Shown here: positions 35,701 through 50,700 of the stretch, in pieces | How the letters are laid out: each line of letters begins with the position of its first letter | How positions within the stretch are numbered: the stretch's first letter is position 1 | Translations under genes and position numbers: made by a program | Notes under the pieces: model-generated | Seen by the model: only the letters and a program-made list of their open reading frames with translations | Told to the model about the DNA's origin: nothing | Database searches by the model: none | Source: Pomphorhynchus laevis | Lineage: Eukaryota > Acanthocephala > Palaeacanthocephala > Echinorhynchida > Pomphorhynchidae | Direction: 5' to 3' | Assembly: GCA_012934845.2 (NCBI GenBank) | Contig: WNNJ02003297.1 | Location: 141,347 to 205,346, forward strand | DNA length: 64,000 bases

Positions 35701-38700
35701 TTATCATTTTTACAACTATCAGTAAAGAAATTAACACTTAATTATGGATTATGCTGATTTTTCCTCATGATAGTTGATGTGCGCACTGAAAACGTTTTCC
35801 TCAATTTGTATATTTTATTAAATCCTTGTATGCGACCTGCTTTTGTGCTTATTCTCAGCTATGCTGAATATGTTTATTTGAGATTGTATAAAGATAATGT
35901 TGAATTCAGCAATGATGATATATTTAAACAAAGTATACTCTATATACTAATATGTGCATGATTATATACGTGTGACAGATTTGTTCATTTTAACGGATTT
36001 AATGATAAAATTATCATTGAGCGAAATGTAGATAACATAATGAAAGATAAAAAAAATGTGGAGAAATTAAATTGTCGTATGTGATTCAAACAAATCACAT
36101 AAAATGCTAATAATATCTTTTTACATTGAAGTAAAAATAAAATATAAAAAATATATAATGTTTTATAAAAAATAATATTTTTTAATAAAAATATGGCATA
36201 AAATATAATTTATCAAACAAATGCATATTTATTATATTTATAATTTTACTTTGTAAATTATAGTTTATTTAAAAGAATTATTTTTAAACGGATTTATCGA
36301 AAATAAATAAATAAAAACTTATGTTACAAAGTTTCATCAAAAAGTGCTTTAATTGTCAGGCCATTAATTAATAAATACAAACTAAACGGTCTTTAAGCGT
36401 TCAGTTTGTGTGAAAAATAAATTTAAGCCTTGCAACCTTATGACGAACAATGTATCTGCTTTCAAATTCTCCAAAAACAAGATTACACGGTAAACTTTCT
36501 TATTTCAATATTGGTTTTATCATATAAATACGAAATTTATATAAAAAGGAATATAAATTATACTTATTTAAATACAAATTACATGTAACTTTTAAACCTT
36601 AGCAAAATTAATTAGTTAAGCGAACGTAAAAAAATTGATATTTAATTTTAAAATTTAATATTTTGTAGTACAAGTGATTCCGATCAATCAGATTGGCTAA
36701 CTGAATATACGTATATTGTATTATTTATAAATAAAAAATAATGCTAAATAAAATTTAAATAATTAAATTATAAATTATAAATAATTATGAATAATAAATA
36801 ATTGTTATTTGATATTTGCCCATAGTGTAAATTCGTGTTTAATATAAATATTATTATAAATATTACATCTATATAGTATATATTTATAATTCGTTTTTCA
36901 ATTTAATGTATTAGTTCGGGCAGTTCGGCGAAATCTACGACCTAAATTGATCGATGGAATGACAATTGGTCAGATATACGGCATCTTCTTTCCTTCAATG
37001 ACTGGGGTTCTTGCTGGTGTTAACATATCAGGCAATCTAAAGGTAACTGATATCCTTATCTACTATTATAACTCTAATCACACTCTTAATTTAAACGTAT
37101 TTACATTTAAGTTAAAAACTGAATGTATTTTTAAAACGTCATGTATTTATCAATTAAAAATGTTACAACCTAAAACATGAACTATCTGTTTCTACTATCT
37201 GTAAACAGTTAAAATTAATTAAGGTAGTATAAATTCTTAAGACATTGGTCTATACAACAAAATAAGTGTAAATATTAAATATTAAACAAAAATATTATTA
37301 TTTAATAGATTTAATGATATTCCATATATTATAATAAATTATAAAACTACAGTTCATTTGCCTCCTTTTATCTGTAGAGCTAATATTTAGGACCCAACTA
37401 CAGCCATTCCAAAGGGAACGATTCTTGCTTTGCTGTTTTCATCCTTTGTTTACACCATTTCTGCATTGATATACGGATCGACGTTATTGCCAGTGGCTCC
37501 TGGCGAATCACAGCTTTTAATTAACTATCCTGAGAATTGTACTAATTTAAACTGTAAGTGATGACAATTCACGATAATTTGATAATTTACTTCTGTTGCG
37601 TTTTCAAGGTTCGCTTTCACTGGACCATTTTCCAAAAGCCATATACACATGCCATTCTGACAAATGTAATCATCAATATTATGACTAACATATCCACTGT
37701 AGTTGCTTGCATTTATATCATATAGGTAGCTTTGTGCATGCGATGAACGTCGATAAATGGGATTGTCTTGCTAATAAAACGTGTCGCGGTGGGCCAATTT
37801 ACGATTACAATGTAATGAAAACCGTGTCTGCATATCCACCATTGATCTACGCTGGCATATTTGCCGCAACATTAAGTTCAGCCTCTGCAGCATTCGTAGC
37901 TGGGCCGAAAGTGTTTCAGGTAATTTGGTTCATATTTTTAACACCGATATTTTTTATTATCTAACAGCAACAGTAACAAATCGTAAAGTCTGTTTTTAAC
38001 TGTTTGTTTATTGACAATACATTTGACCGCAAGGTATGCATTGTCGCATCGGAGTATTCTATTAAATACTTTAAGATCTATTATTTTAATATGAAATTTA
38101 AAACTTATATTTAAACATACTACAGGATGATTACCCATCAACATATACAATAGACTCAATTAATTCTAAAATAAGAGTTTAAGTGATGCCCCGATTAATT
38201 GGACAATTCTAAATTTTGATTAGAATATTTGTGTGGCCGATTGCATATGTAATTCTTGTTAATTAACTTGTTAATTTAAGCAACAGCTAATGAAACGCTC
38301 ATTAAACAGTTAAGTTTTATTTATTCTTATGCTATTCAAAACAGCTGGATGTGCGAAGTAAATTAAACATTAGTATTGTTGGGGCCTTTTTTTAACAATA
38401 TTTAGATCAACGGAAGATTATCGTGCCCGTAGTTATATTAATGAACGCTATAAAGCACAAACGCTAATGTAAGATTTTTATTTCGTGCATATACTTTCAG
38501 AGCTCATTAACAAGCTCAAATATGCATACCTTATGTTATAGTGAATGTGCTTTATAGCGTACATTAATACAACTACGGGTACGATAATCTTCCGTTGATC
38601 TAAACTTGTTCGTTTGTAATTAAAACACAAAAATATCAAGTTTTATTTTTTTATTACATCTTCGAGTGCCTCTCGACCAGATAAAAAGTTTATAGCAAAA

Positions 38701-41700
38701 CATCATTAATAAAACAAAAAGTGGTATCAAGTATAATGCGTGCCTATTTTTGAGACGAGGGTATTTCTAAGGATTAACTTATGATTCATCGACCATTGCT
38801 GGTGTTCTGTGTCAAATATTGGGCCTGAACACAAAAGCGGGTATTTACCAAACTACATTCCAACTGAATTTATTCTAAATCGTTTTAGTCATGAAGTGAC
38901 ACAAATCAAGATCGTTTTAAAGCATTATTCTTTTGACTGAATTTAATTTTACCTGACCTTTATTTAGCAATGCTGGTAAACTGGATGGTAGATATATGCA
39001 AAACTATATTTTTGAATATTGTGGCCGCTAATAAATTAAAGCCAAGCAGAATAGTCTGGGATTGAAAGCCATGTAAGCAGTTAACTGTCCAGAAGAAATA
39101 TTAACCATATACGCCACACGAGTCTTTAATTAGTTTAATAGATATTGCGGTGTTTGTAAAACTTATTGTTTCTAACGATGCAGTAGCAGCTAGAGAAATA
39201 GAAAAAAGTAAACTGTATTTTATTAATCCAGCTCCAAAATTCTAAATTAAAATATATTGCTATATTTACATATTCGGTCTGAATGCAATTCTAGAGGGTT
39301 GAACGTTATATCTGAATTCGTGTAAATCTTGGTTACTTTTCTTTGGCAGTACGACGCGGTTTCTGGGAAAGAACTCGACAGAAGCTGAGTTTCAGGTCAT
39401 GAGGCTCAGACTTATGACCTGAAGCTGAGCTCCACATAACAACTAATACTCCGTCTCACAAAATAATCGAATTAATTGCATTAATATCAGTTTTAGCTAA
39501 ATCTAAATCTGAGTCATAATAATTTAAATTTGAGTTGTTAAAAATAATGATATTATTAAATCAAATGTTATTTATTGCTACTAGTATCTTGCACTATGAT
39601 TTAGGCATTATGTCGTGATAATATTTTACCCAATGTATTTTCATTCTTGGCACACGGAAACAACGTAAACGACGAACCACACCGGATATATATACTAGAA
39701 TTTTTGGTGAATTGTTGCCTCGTTTTAATAGGTAGGCATTATAGTCTTGCGATTTTTATTTCTCTTAAACTTAAATATGTGATTGCTTGAATTATAGGAA
39801 ACTTAAATCAAATCGCAGTGTTAGTTGCACAGTTTACAATGGTGTCATATGTCTTTATAAACTACGCGGCTTTTGATATGGATTCATCAAAATGTCTCGG
39901 ATGGAGACCGGCTTTTCGACTGTTTAACAGGCATCTAAGTCTATTTGGAGCTGTTGCATGTTTCATATCAATGATCATTGTGAGCTGGTGGTCAGCCCTG
40001 TTCACATTTGGATTTGTAATACTGGCTTTTGGATTTGTCAAACGCCGGAAGCCAAATATCAACTGGGGATCATCACCACACGCTCAGCTATACACGCAGG
40101 GCTTAAAAAACCTGCATAAATTTGCTAATGTCGGATCGCATGTCAAGCATTTTCGCCCTCAATGTCTTATTTTGGCTGGTTGTCCTTCAGAGAGGTCAGA
40201 AATACTCACGCTGTTTTCAGACATGCTCAAAGTCAACCAACTCTGTATCTGTGCTAACGTTCTTGAAGTGAGTGTATTCCTTTTGATTTCAAATTTGGAC
40301 CAACATCATTTTTTTATTTGATACATTAAGGATAAAGATAATGATTTATCAAAAGCCTACAAATACCACGAGAAGGCAGTAGAGCTGCTGAAGGATATGC
40401 GCATTAAATTATTCTACTCGCAGGTAGTAGCTACTGATTTGCGATCCGGAGTTAGGGCACTCATTCAAGTAGGCTTAATGTTTAAATTTCAGCAATGTTT
40501 TTGTTTCTTATCTGTTTAGTGTACTGGTATTGGTGCTTGTAAACCAAATGTGGTAGTGCTTGGATACAAGCATGATTGGGCAAATTCAGCAAATATAGCC
40601 GAAACGGAAAACTATTTCAATATCATCCACGATGCATTTGATTTAAACATGGGTGTTGTTATTTATAGAAACTGTACACGAAATAATCAATTCTCTTCGC
40701 TGATGGAAGAGCGTTGCGTGAAGTTTACTCTGGAAACTATTGCTGAAGAACAATCTGATGATAATAATCCACAGTCTGACAACTCACCTAACAACGTGCT
40801 ACTAAAACCGAATACATGTAAACTGCAATCATTTTTCAAGAATATAAAGAGATCAAAGAAATCTATTTCTCCCGGAAAAGTATTTAAACCTAAAATAAGC
40901 GGTACAATAGATATATGGTGGCTATTCGACGACGGAGGTAAGCGCTTATTAGTGTTACCATCGCATTTTGAATTCAAACTAATTAATTAAACACAAATGA
41001 GCTTTATTTTTGTCTTTAAAACGATAAATGCTATTATATGTGGTGATAATGTTTTTCCTAATGAAAACTTTCGGCTTCGATTTAAATCCAATTGGACCCA
41101 TTATATCAATTAGTATACCTATTACTTAACGCGTCACTGAAGATATGTTAAAATATCAGTGTTAGATAAATAAAGAAAAGAAGCTATAAACTTAAAGATT
41201 CAGTTTTACATTACTCGAAGGGAAACACGACACTCCGTATTTTATTCTTTCGAAAATGAGCACCGTGATTATGATGATATTCTAGATATTTTGACCATTT
41301 GATACGAAAGAATTGAGATCCATTTGTAACAAATATATAACATGCTATTGTGTGAGAAATACCCAATATTTTATGATTTTTCATATATAATTTTAATTAT
41401 AAAATAAGACCCAAAATATCCTTTGAGTAGGAGTGTACCCACCAAATAATAAATTATTTGCGCAAATTTTATTGAAATTAGGTCCAAGAATGGTTCCGAT
41501 ATTCTAATTTATCTGAAACGGACAATAAAATGCGGTTATGCAAATAATTATGTTTATAATAATCCGCCGTATAAAGACGGCAAACAAATGCATTTTGACT
41601 ATTCGACGTGAAAAAAATTTAAATGAAATTTCGAATATAGCTATAAAATATTAGTTTCAAATAATTGTAAAGGTAAGTGATACATTTCATGCATTCAGTA

Positions 41701-44700
41701 GAGTCGCGAGGTAACAATCTTCCGAATGTTGAAGAATTTACTATAAAATAATGTATTATCATTTGGTGTGGTTTGTGTAATTACATTCGGACGGATTAAA
41801 TCATTTACTGACTATCCCACCGAAAATCTAAAGCGAAATAAAATTTAGTTGTAAATTTACCAAATGTAATTGTTCTCTTTTTTGACGAAAACGATAACGG
41901 TAACAACTAAATTCGACTCTCAAAAATATGTAATAAAGAACAATTCACTAATGTAAGTGATTTCGGCTGTTTGATTAGCGTGTCTTGCTGTGGCAATCAG
42001 ACGCTCCAATCCTTCCATTATTTATTTTCTAATTTGATTATTTTTCTAATTCAATTTAACAGATCGTTAATTTTTTTAAACATTTAGTCATCGAAATTAA
42101 TTGTATGAGAACTTTTCAACCGGTATTGGCAATGCCATTAGAAGTATCGTAGGTTTTTTATTCGTGATAGGCGATTATTTTGAAAATAATCGCCTATTCG
42201 TGATAGGTAGGTACGTTTTCGGGTTTTTACCACTTCGTCAGTAGCACAATACAATTTGTATTGTGCTACTGACGAAGGGGTAACCCGAAAACGTTTTTTA
42301 AATAAATTGCATAAGAAAGCTTGTTCAAATTTTATATACCTACCTATTTTGAAATATTTATGAATCCAGCAGAAACAAGGATCTCAAGCTGTGGTTCAAA
42401 TAACCATATTGATACTTTCAATATAACTTTAAAAGTAATCAAATTAACTCAACAATTCGCAAATAGATTTATTGACGTTTCGGCCGAACGCTTTTTCAAT
42501 TGTATGTTTAAGTTCTTAAAATATTTTTTTCGAAACAATTTTTTTTCAAAACAACAATTTTTCTGACAAACAAATTTAAGAGCTTAAACACACAATTGAA
42601 AAGGGCTTCGGCCGAAATGTCAATAAATCTGTATTGCTAATTGTTGAGTCAATTTGATTACTTTTAAAGTTATATATGGCTGAATTCGTAAACCAGAATC
42701 CTCAACAGCAGTCTCAAAATCAAGAAATGATATTTAAAGCTAACGTGGTTAGCTTAAAGAGGCTAGGACCATGCTACCACGTTAGCAAATTCTCGGAAAT
42801 GCCTATTTAATATATCACAAGGCAGCCGAAACAACTGATAGTAGTTAACCCTACTGATGAGTGCTGCCGGCTACCATCAGCTCGTCTAGGAGTGATAAGG
42901 AAGTCTGCTCTACTTGTAATCGAACTCCGGTTTTTGCAACATCTACAATTATATTCATATATATAGTGTTTAATGTATAAACAGTGTTTTATGCTCGAAA
43001 AGCAGAACTACCCTTAATCTCTTAATCATCAGAGGGAATCTTGCTATATATAAAACGTTTCGCCTTTTACGGCTTCATCAATGAAAGGTTTAATTTATTC
43101 AAAGATCTATTTAATTTGGCATGGTATCTATCACATGCATTGTTTGTCCAATCATAAAAATTGCTGTTATGATACCAGATATCTCTACTAAAAACCGAAT
43201 TATTTGAAACAAACCACGTATTAGATACATAATTTAGAAGCTCTTCGATTCTTGGGTCTACTCTCGATATCTTTTCATTTTTTATTCCCCATCCTTAATC
43301 AATAAGAGAAATTGGTATTAGAGCAATGGTGCTAATCAACTGGAAGGCCAATTTAAATCATAATTTTCATTAAATAGGGTTCTTAGTCCAAGGCTGTTCA
43401 GCTTCCTCATTAGGCATTGTCCGAAGTGAAAAAGCAACCATATATATTGTTATTGCGAAAAATCGCTTGAAACTGTGGTCCATGAGCTAAAGCTGGCTAC
43501 GATTGATTTTTAATCCATATTTGCTGCTAAATAACTGGACTTCGATCATCAGCTCCATCAGCCTAATGTATTGAACTCCGGTTTTTGCAACATCTACAAT
43601 TATATTCAAATATATAGTGTTTAATGTATAAACAGTGTTTTATGCTCGAAAAGCAGAACTACCCTTAATCTCAAGGGTAGTATATATATAATCATAAGAT
43701 TATATATACTACCCTATAACACAACGATGACAATACACCTTTAAATTGTACTTAAACGCGGCGTACGAATAAATAGTGAACACAAACGAGATATTATAAT
43801 TTCGAATGATATCTACAAGCTAGAATTAAAGCTTTTAAAAATTAGCTTATGTTTTCCATTGACAAAATATTGCAAAAAATTCTATTGATAAAATAATTTA
43901 TAAGTGCTCATATAGTAGATTTATGTCGCCTGACAATTACGATTTTCTAGTACAAATCATTGCGTGATGTCTTTCATATGTTATATCACAAACTCTTACA
44001 TTCATTAGTTCACGGTCCCGCCTGCGAACTGTTACTGTATTCAGAACAAGTTGCATAATGTACTTTATAGGATTTGTAATATATCCATGAGATCCAACAT
44101 TTTTAGTTCATTTTATATAAAATCCATGTAAAAATTGCAGCTTATAAAACTTGAAATTTTGTTTTTTTACACATTAAATATGGCTTCAATATCGTGTAAT
44201 GTTTGATCTTAGGATTAACTGTGTTGCTGCCGTACATGCTTTCAAAGTCAAAAGCCTGGGGCAATTGTAAAATACGAGTCTTCTCAATTGTAGATAATGA
44301 AAACGACTGCAATATTACACGACATCGACAGTAAGTGAAATTAGAGTCGTATACTTTATATAGGCATTCAATTTAATGATGTTTTTAACAAAACAGGTTT
44401 GCGAATTTGTTGGCTAAATTTCGAATTAACTACGAGGCTATTCACACAATAAACAAGTTCAATCCGACGAAAGACGCAGACGGAATGCTCAAATTCAATC
44501 GTATGATACGCCAATTTGTTCATGCTAATAATAGCGGTGGACTAATTACAGAAGAGGATCTACAGATAAATAAAACAAAGGTATGTGTGTTTGTAATTAA
44601 TTTTATAAATAATTAATTACAGTAATTATAATAATTTATTACATTTACCTTTTTGAATGTGCTTCAAGTATACCATTATCCCTTAAACGCTTTCTTTACA

Positions 44701-47700
44701 ATTGAAGTTAACAAAAATGAAAATCGGGCTCAGATCATATTTGCGTGGAGCATTTAAAGACTACTTTTAATATATTATCTCTTTCTATTTGATGTATTTA
44801 TGTAACTGTCTGATACCAGGGTACTCATTGCTATATGATTGGGAAAATTGAAGAAATAGAAGTCACTTATTGCCCTCTATTGTAGAAATCATTGAACTCT
44901 GATTGAAGAAATTTACTAAGAAATAGTATGTTTAAGGAAAAGTTTATGTAGAAAGCAAGTAAGCTTATCTCAGAGTGCACTTAATACCTTGGCTAGATTT
45001 GGCTCAGTGTATCATATAGTTGTTAACATCATAAAGTCAAAAGTTGTTTAGTTTCGAAAGGGTTGTAGACTACTACTTTGTATTCCCTTGTACTGCGTAG
45101 TGTGACTTAAGAGTTCTACTCGATTTACACCTATCTTGGATCCTTATATCTCATTTGTCTTTTACACGCCATCTTTATGTCAAATGTTCCAAGATCCCAT
45201 GTTACCTCTAACGTTACTAAGTTAGGTGCTATCTATTTTGAAATGGTTTTACGGTACTTCTCCTAATATTATTGCCAGGAGTTCAATATGGTCTTCGTAG
45301 TATTTGGTTAGATTTGATTGTCTACAATTTGAAGCAGATTGATAAGTGGCAGTCCCAGTTTATCAAGCGGGCAGTTGATGTATCGCGAAATCCTCTTCAA
45401 ATGCCATTGTAGTCTTGGATAATCTTGCTTCATACACCTAGTTTTTTTTTCAAGAACATTTAAATGTATCAAAATTTACTGTGTCTTACTCTAATCTAAA
45501 TGAATTTGTCACCAAGATCACTCAGCTATATTCCGAACAGGGACAACCAATATCGATCAGTTTTATCTTCGACATACATCATTTGCTGACTGATTACACT
45601 TGCTTATTGATTGTCCTGTTTTATTTTACTACTTTAAGTGCTTTGAAATATGTAATGATTTGTATTCTGATTTTATTGTTGTTTTTGACAATAATGCGGT
45701 TATTATACCAACTACATTGAACCAATATCAATAATCAAAAAATGTATGCATTGATAAAATTGATTCAACATTGATTGGTTTAGCATTGTTACTTTTGTTG
45801 CAGAGAAGCGTTCAAAAATGTATACTAGAACAATTTGAAAGAAGTAAACCTAAAAACTATGACTACGTAAAGTTACACAGTTGAAGATCAGATAAACTAT
45901 AATATCTAAAGGCCGAAGTGGTTAAGTTAAATATTGCTTTTTAGTATGATACAACAGTGAAGTCAGCCCTAATAAATATACGGAAACTATATTCCGCATA
46001 ATTGTTTGAGTTTGTACGCGAAAGTCGCTTATCTGATGAAAAACTATACTTTAATAAAGCAGAACCTATACTTTGGTTAAGTCGCAAAACGCAGCCTTTT
46101 TTCTCTTCTAGAATTAATTTTATTACATCAATGGTAATAGCATTTTTCCTTATAGGAACTCTAACTGCCAAAGTTTAGATGAAATGCTATCAAATGTGAC
46201 TATATTACGCGATGGCAGTAATAATGATCATATTGATGATCATTTCATCCTTCAGAAAATATGAAGGTTACAAGGACAAGTTGCGATACTCAAAGCTACG
46301 GGGATAGATGGAGTATACATCAAACATATTAAATCGACATATCATTTAATAGCCGATTTTTGAACTGATCTTTCTAACATTCGTCTTTTTAATTATGACC
46401 TGTTACTTGTGGAAGAAAGATATTGTTAAGGTGATATATAAAGTAAAGGGTAGTCCTACTGTGCGGATTTCCTCAGTTGCATAACGCCAATCATACTTAT
46501 AAACTGTTCACACTAGTTGCATCTGGAAGAATTATGACCTTCAGTTCATTTTGTTTACCATATATGCCATTTGGGTTTCGACCTCACCGTTTACCTACCG
46601 ATGCTATTAAGATAGTGAGGGATGGAGTAATTAAAACTTTTAATCAAGGCTACCTATTTACACCATATTCGTGGATTTTCGGAATACTATACAGTTGGTA
46701 TATTTTGACATTTATGGTTTCTTTTGGCCATAATCTCAAAATGCATTTTTAAAGTACACGATGGTTTAAACTATTCAGTTATTCAGTGCAAATTGAGGTG
46801 CTTTTCAGATCGATCCCTCAAGTCTACTTTTATTCTCTTAATTTTTACATGATCTCCCAGAGCACATAAGACAATAAGTACAAAACGTAACTTCAATACC
46901 TTTTATTCCGGTGATTTGGCGATACTCACTTCTAGCATTGTGGAATCATGTGAGACTCTTTTTGAATTGTAGAGATATTTAAAAATCAATAGAGTACGCT
47001 TTAATTATGAGAATACTAAAGTAGTCAAAATTTCATAGATGAGGCAGACTGTCTCGGACAGATCAATTGCAAATATGAAGTAACATAATAGAGTTTTGTA
47101 ACAAATAAATCTATTTAGTAATCATGCTACATACTAAATAGTCCTTCACGGATCACATTACTTGGAAATGCTTGAAAGTAATTTATAGTTTAGATGCGGC
47201 TCCCAAGCTAGGCTCCTTACGTTTCGCTGCTGCTAAAAACTATTTTGAGGTTATACTGCTACCAGTAGTTTCGTACGGTATTACTACATTTTGGTCGGAT
47301 TTGCCTTTAAACTGTGCCCGATATGACTTAAAAAGAATTGTTATTTCAGTATGTTTATGAACCGATTAATAAAAATAGCATCGAATTGGCTTATTCTATG
47401 TATCAAAATTAAGATTATAATCTGGAAGAACTGCTATATGATCAGATCCCGGTAAATTTTCAATTTATTTAGAGCACATCATAATTTTTTGAATATTTTG
47501 CAAATTTCAATTATAAACGAGTTGTTTCAAATTGCTGCAATGTAATGTACAAATTGAGAATAATTTAAAATTGTATCATCAAATTTATCATACTTATATT
47601 TAATATTTAAGTAATAACAAGGTAATTTCCTAGACCATCTTAAAACTAATGTTCTCTTGATTGTTGTATTTTGTGATGCATTCGCAATATCTAATTATCT

Positions 47701-50700
47701 ACTCTTATTAGAGAATGTCGTTGTTTTATTGCTACGAGATTGAATATACCTGAAAGACGTAAAAACTTAGTTTTTAAAAACTTAGTTTATACAAAATAGT
47801 AAAATGTGCGACAAATCAGATCAGCTAATTGAGTCTACACATTTTATACTAGTTATAAATAAAAAAATTACGCTGATTAAATAATTAATAATTAAATAAT
47901 AAATAATTATTAAATGTTGATAACAATTTATTATAAAGGGCGATTCCCGCCATTATTACAGCCATTGAAACATCGCAATGATCGACAAATCGGCAGTTTA
48001 ACTCTTAAATTAACATGATGATTGTTGCTTTGAATTTTTAAAGTTGATTATGTTTTCCATATTTGAATCAAAATACCTTCAATAAAGATGATAAAGATCT
48101 TACCTTAATAAAACATACTATTCATTTAAACTTTGTTATATTCTCTCCAATACATGTCTAAGCAGGGTATGTTAATGAATAAGTTATTTCGTTTTCACAC
48201 AACCAAATTGCACCGTATATTCTTTCGTCTATTGCTACAGAACCTGTTACGACCGATTAGTCGTTGGTTATTTTGTCTCTTTTGAATACCTGCAAATTTA
48301 CTTCGTTCAATTCATCCTGGAAAATACTGTTTGCAATTTGGAAAATTTTTGAAACTGCCTATGCTTGCCTAAGTTACTAGACGCTGTAATAAAGCATTGA
48401 TTCAATATCCCAGCATACCTTTGTTTCCTGAGATGGTGCATTGATGATCAATTTTCTTCTAAAATCGTCGTCGTAATTATTAAGAATTGTATCGCGACAT
48501 TTAGAAGTTTGCAATCAACTATAAACACTCAATTGAAAAAATTTAAAACTTAATTGAAATATAATTGAAACTTGTTTCTATACTTTTGAGTTTGTCCACC
48601 AATAATCTGATATGTAATCATGTATGATAGGACACATAACTCGGTACAGCACACTAATTTGACTATTTCATATTATTTGCATCGTTGGACTGTTTCGTAC
48701 TTGTTCAATATTTTTTACTTTATATGTTAGTCCCTAGCATCCAGCTATTAATTACAATAATAAATGACTATTTTGTTTATAATTTTATTTAAATTGTTAA
48801 TAGACGTTACGTCAAATTCGACTCAGAAATTCTCTGTTGGAGTACAGCAAAGATGCAAAGATTATTTTCGTGTAAGTGGTTCTTTTCCTAGCTTGTATTT
48901 GCGGCTCATCAACTGGCCCACCACAATTATTTAAAAGTAAAGTTTATACTTATACCTTTTCATTTTATTAATTATTTTTAATGAAAATACATTGAAAATA
49001 CGTATTTTAAATACATACATTCTAGTAGTGCATAGTAGAATAGGCTAGAATGTGATTATTACCATTATTATAAGGAAAAATGTATAAAAAAAGGATTATC
49101 TAAACATTAAAATTGTTATCTATTTGAATAAAACAGCTTTGACAATTATTTATTTTGTACATATTTATTTTGTTCGTACAAATATAATCTTTATTTTTCC
49201 GAAAGAAATTTATTATTACAAAAAAAGGAAAAAATGTTAACTTTATACAATTGTTACTCCCTTAGCGAGGAGACTCCGGTAAATTTACCACGGAACGATC
49301 TTGCACAACGTAACGCTACTGAAGTTGTTCTGGCCATTAAAAATTTAAAATCTACGCGCATGTCGATTATGCACACATTGTATGGGCGATCGTTTTATTT
49401 CAGGCTCAATTTGTGCAATTCTTTTGGAAATTATCTGTGCGTACTCACCCAATGCTCCATTACATGATCCAACGAAAGCGTAAAAGTTTACGTCTTTAAA
49501 CTTTAAAACTCGTTCCCCGTACTTTCCTAGTTTTCTTTTCGCATGGTAACTTAGATTTGATTGTGGATCACTTGAAGAATATGATGAAGCTAAGTGATTG
49601 TAAATGCAAATGTCAAAGTGAGAGACCGCTCAATCATATCACAAAATAAGCCATTGTATTCTACATCTAATCTAGCATTCATGTCTAGCGTCGTAGTCGA
49701 TCTTTCGAATACAGTGTTACTTGATAAGCTGCGAAGTACAGGTTATATCGCCACAGATGTTATAACTAGGGAGCTTTTTAGCCAAAAAGTTTCTTACGGT
49801 ATTATGTCTTACTATAGGCACATCACCAACTTGGCAGGAAAGACAACGACATATATCGAACGTAGCACCACAAGTACAATTTACTGGTTGATTCAGTGGA
49901 GGCCATTCGTATCTCACGGCTAAGGCATCCTGAAATCGACGTAACCCAAGATGTAGTTGAAACAAATCTAGCGGTTTAGCGAAGCGCCATGTTGAAGCAC
50001 CAGGAATTGATACATGCTGCTTTAACGCTGAAAGATATCGATTATCTGAATTTTTCAGTGACAATAATTTTCTATTATTCCTATCAGTATTTTCCTCGCG
50101 AATTAAGGCTGCAGTGTTAGCCTGTAAAGATTTTAAGTTGTTGTTGGTAAAACAACTATTTATCTGAAATAGCAGATTGCACATTCTTTGTGAATTGTAA
50201 AATTTGTTTTGAGGGTTGTCTGCTGGATCTTCAATTCTTAGTCCTCAAAATCGCTTTGGAAGAAACAAAACTTGCAGAGATCCGCTATTTGATGGCATTC
50301 CTGTAATCGCGGAATAAGTTGATTTGAAATTGCGTAAGATAAGACATAATAATTATCTTTACAGCCCTTACAAGTTCTTTGCTCATAGGACCACTTATAT
50401 TGTAATGACTGCGTAAGGGATATGTACACTATATGAGTAACCACTTCCGCAACTTTTGTCATGTTAGAAATTAAATTCAACCATCCTTCGATTTTTTACT
50501 TGACAAAATCATCAATAAAGCAATCACTTCCAATTGCAGAACCCAACATTTGAGTGCCATTTGAAATTATTTTCATCGACACGATTAAAAATGTGATTTG
50601 GCCTGCAATAATTTTTCTTGGTGTACGACAATCTGACATTTTTCCACGTTAAGATAAAACCAAAATTTGTGAGCTTCTTGATTAAGCAGGTTTCATACGT

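Noticed and set aside
42835-42900. CTGATGAGTGCTGCCGGC as a further ribozyme
   Set aside because: No GAAA box follows the stem, so the core is incomplete.
45780-45895. Candidate SLC12 exon (acceptor TTGTTGCAG, reading RSVQKCILEQFERSK)
   Set aside because: It has a good acceptor and phase, but no donor keeps the frame, and the exon at 48804 matches the family (TLRQIRLRNSLLEYS) and fits both neighbours.
47816-47935. AT-rich patch as a possible origin or matrix attachment site
   Set aside because: It is explained by its match to the PLE tail.
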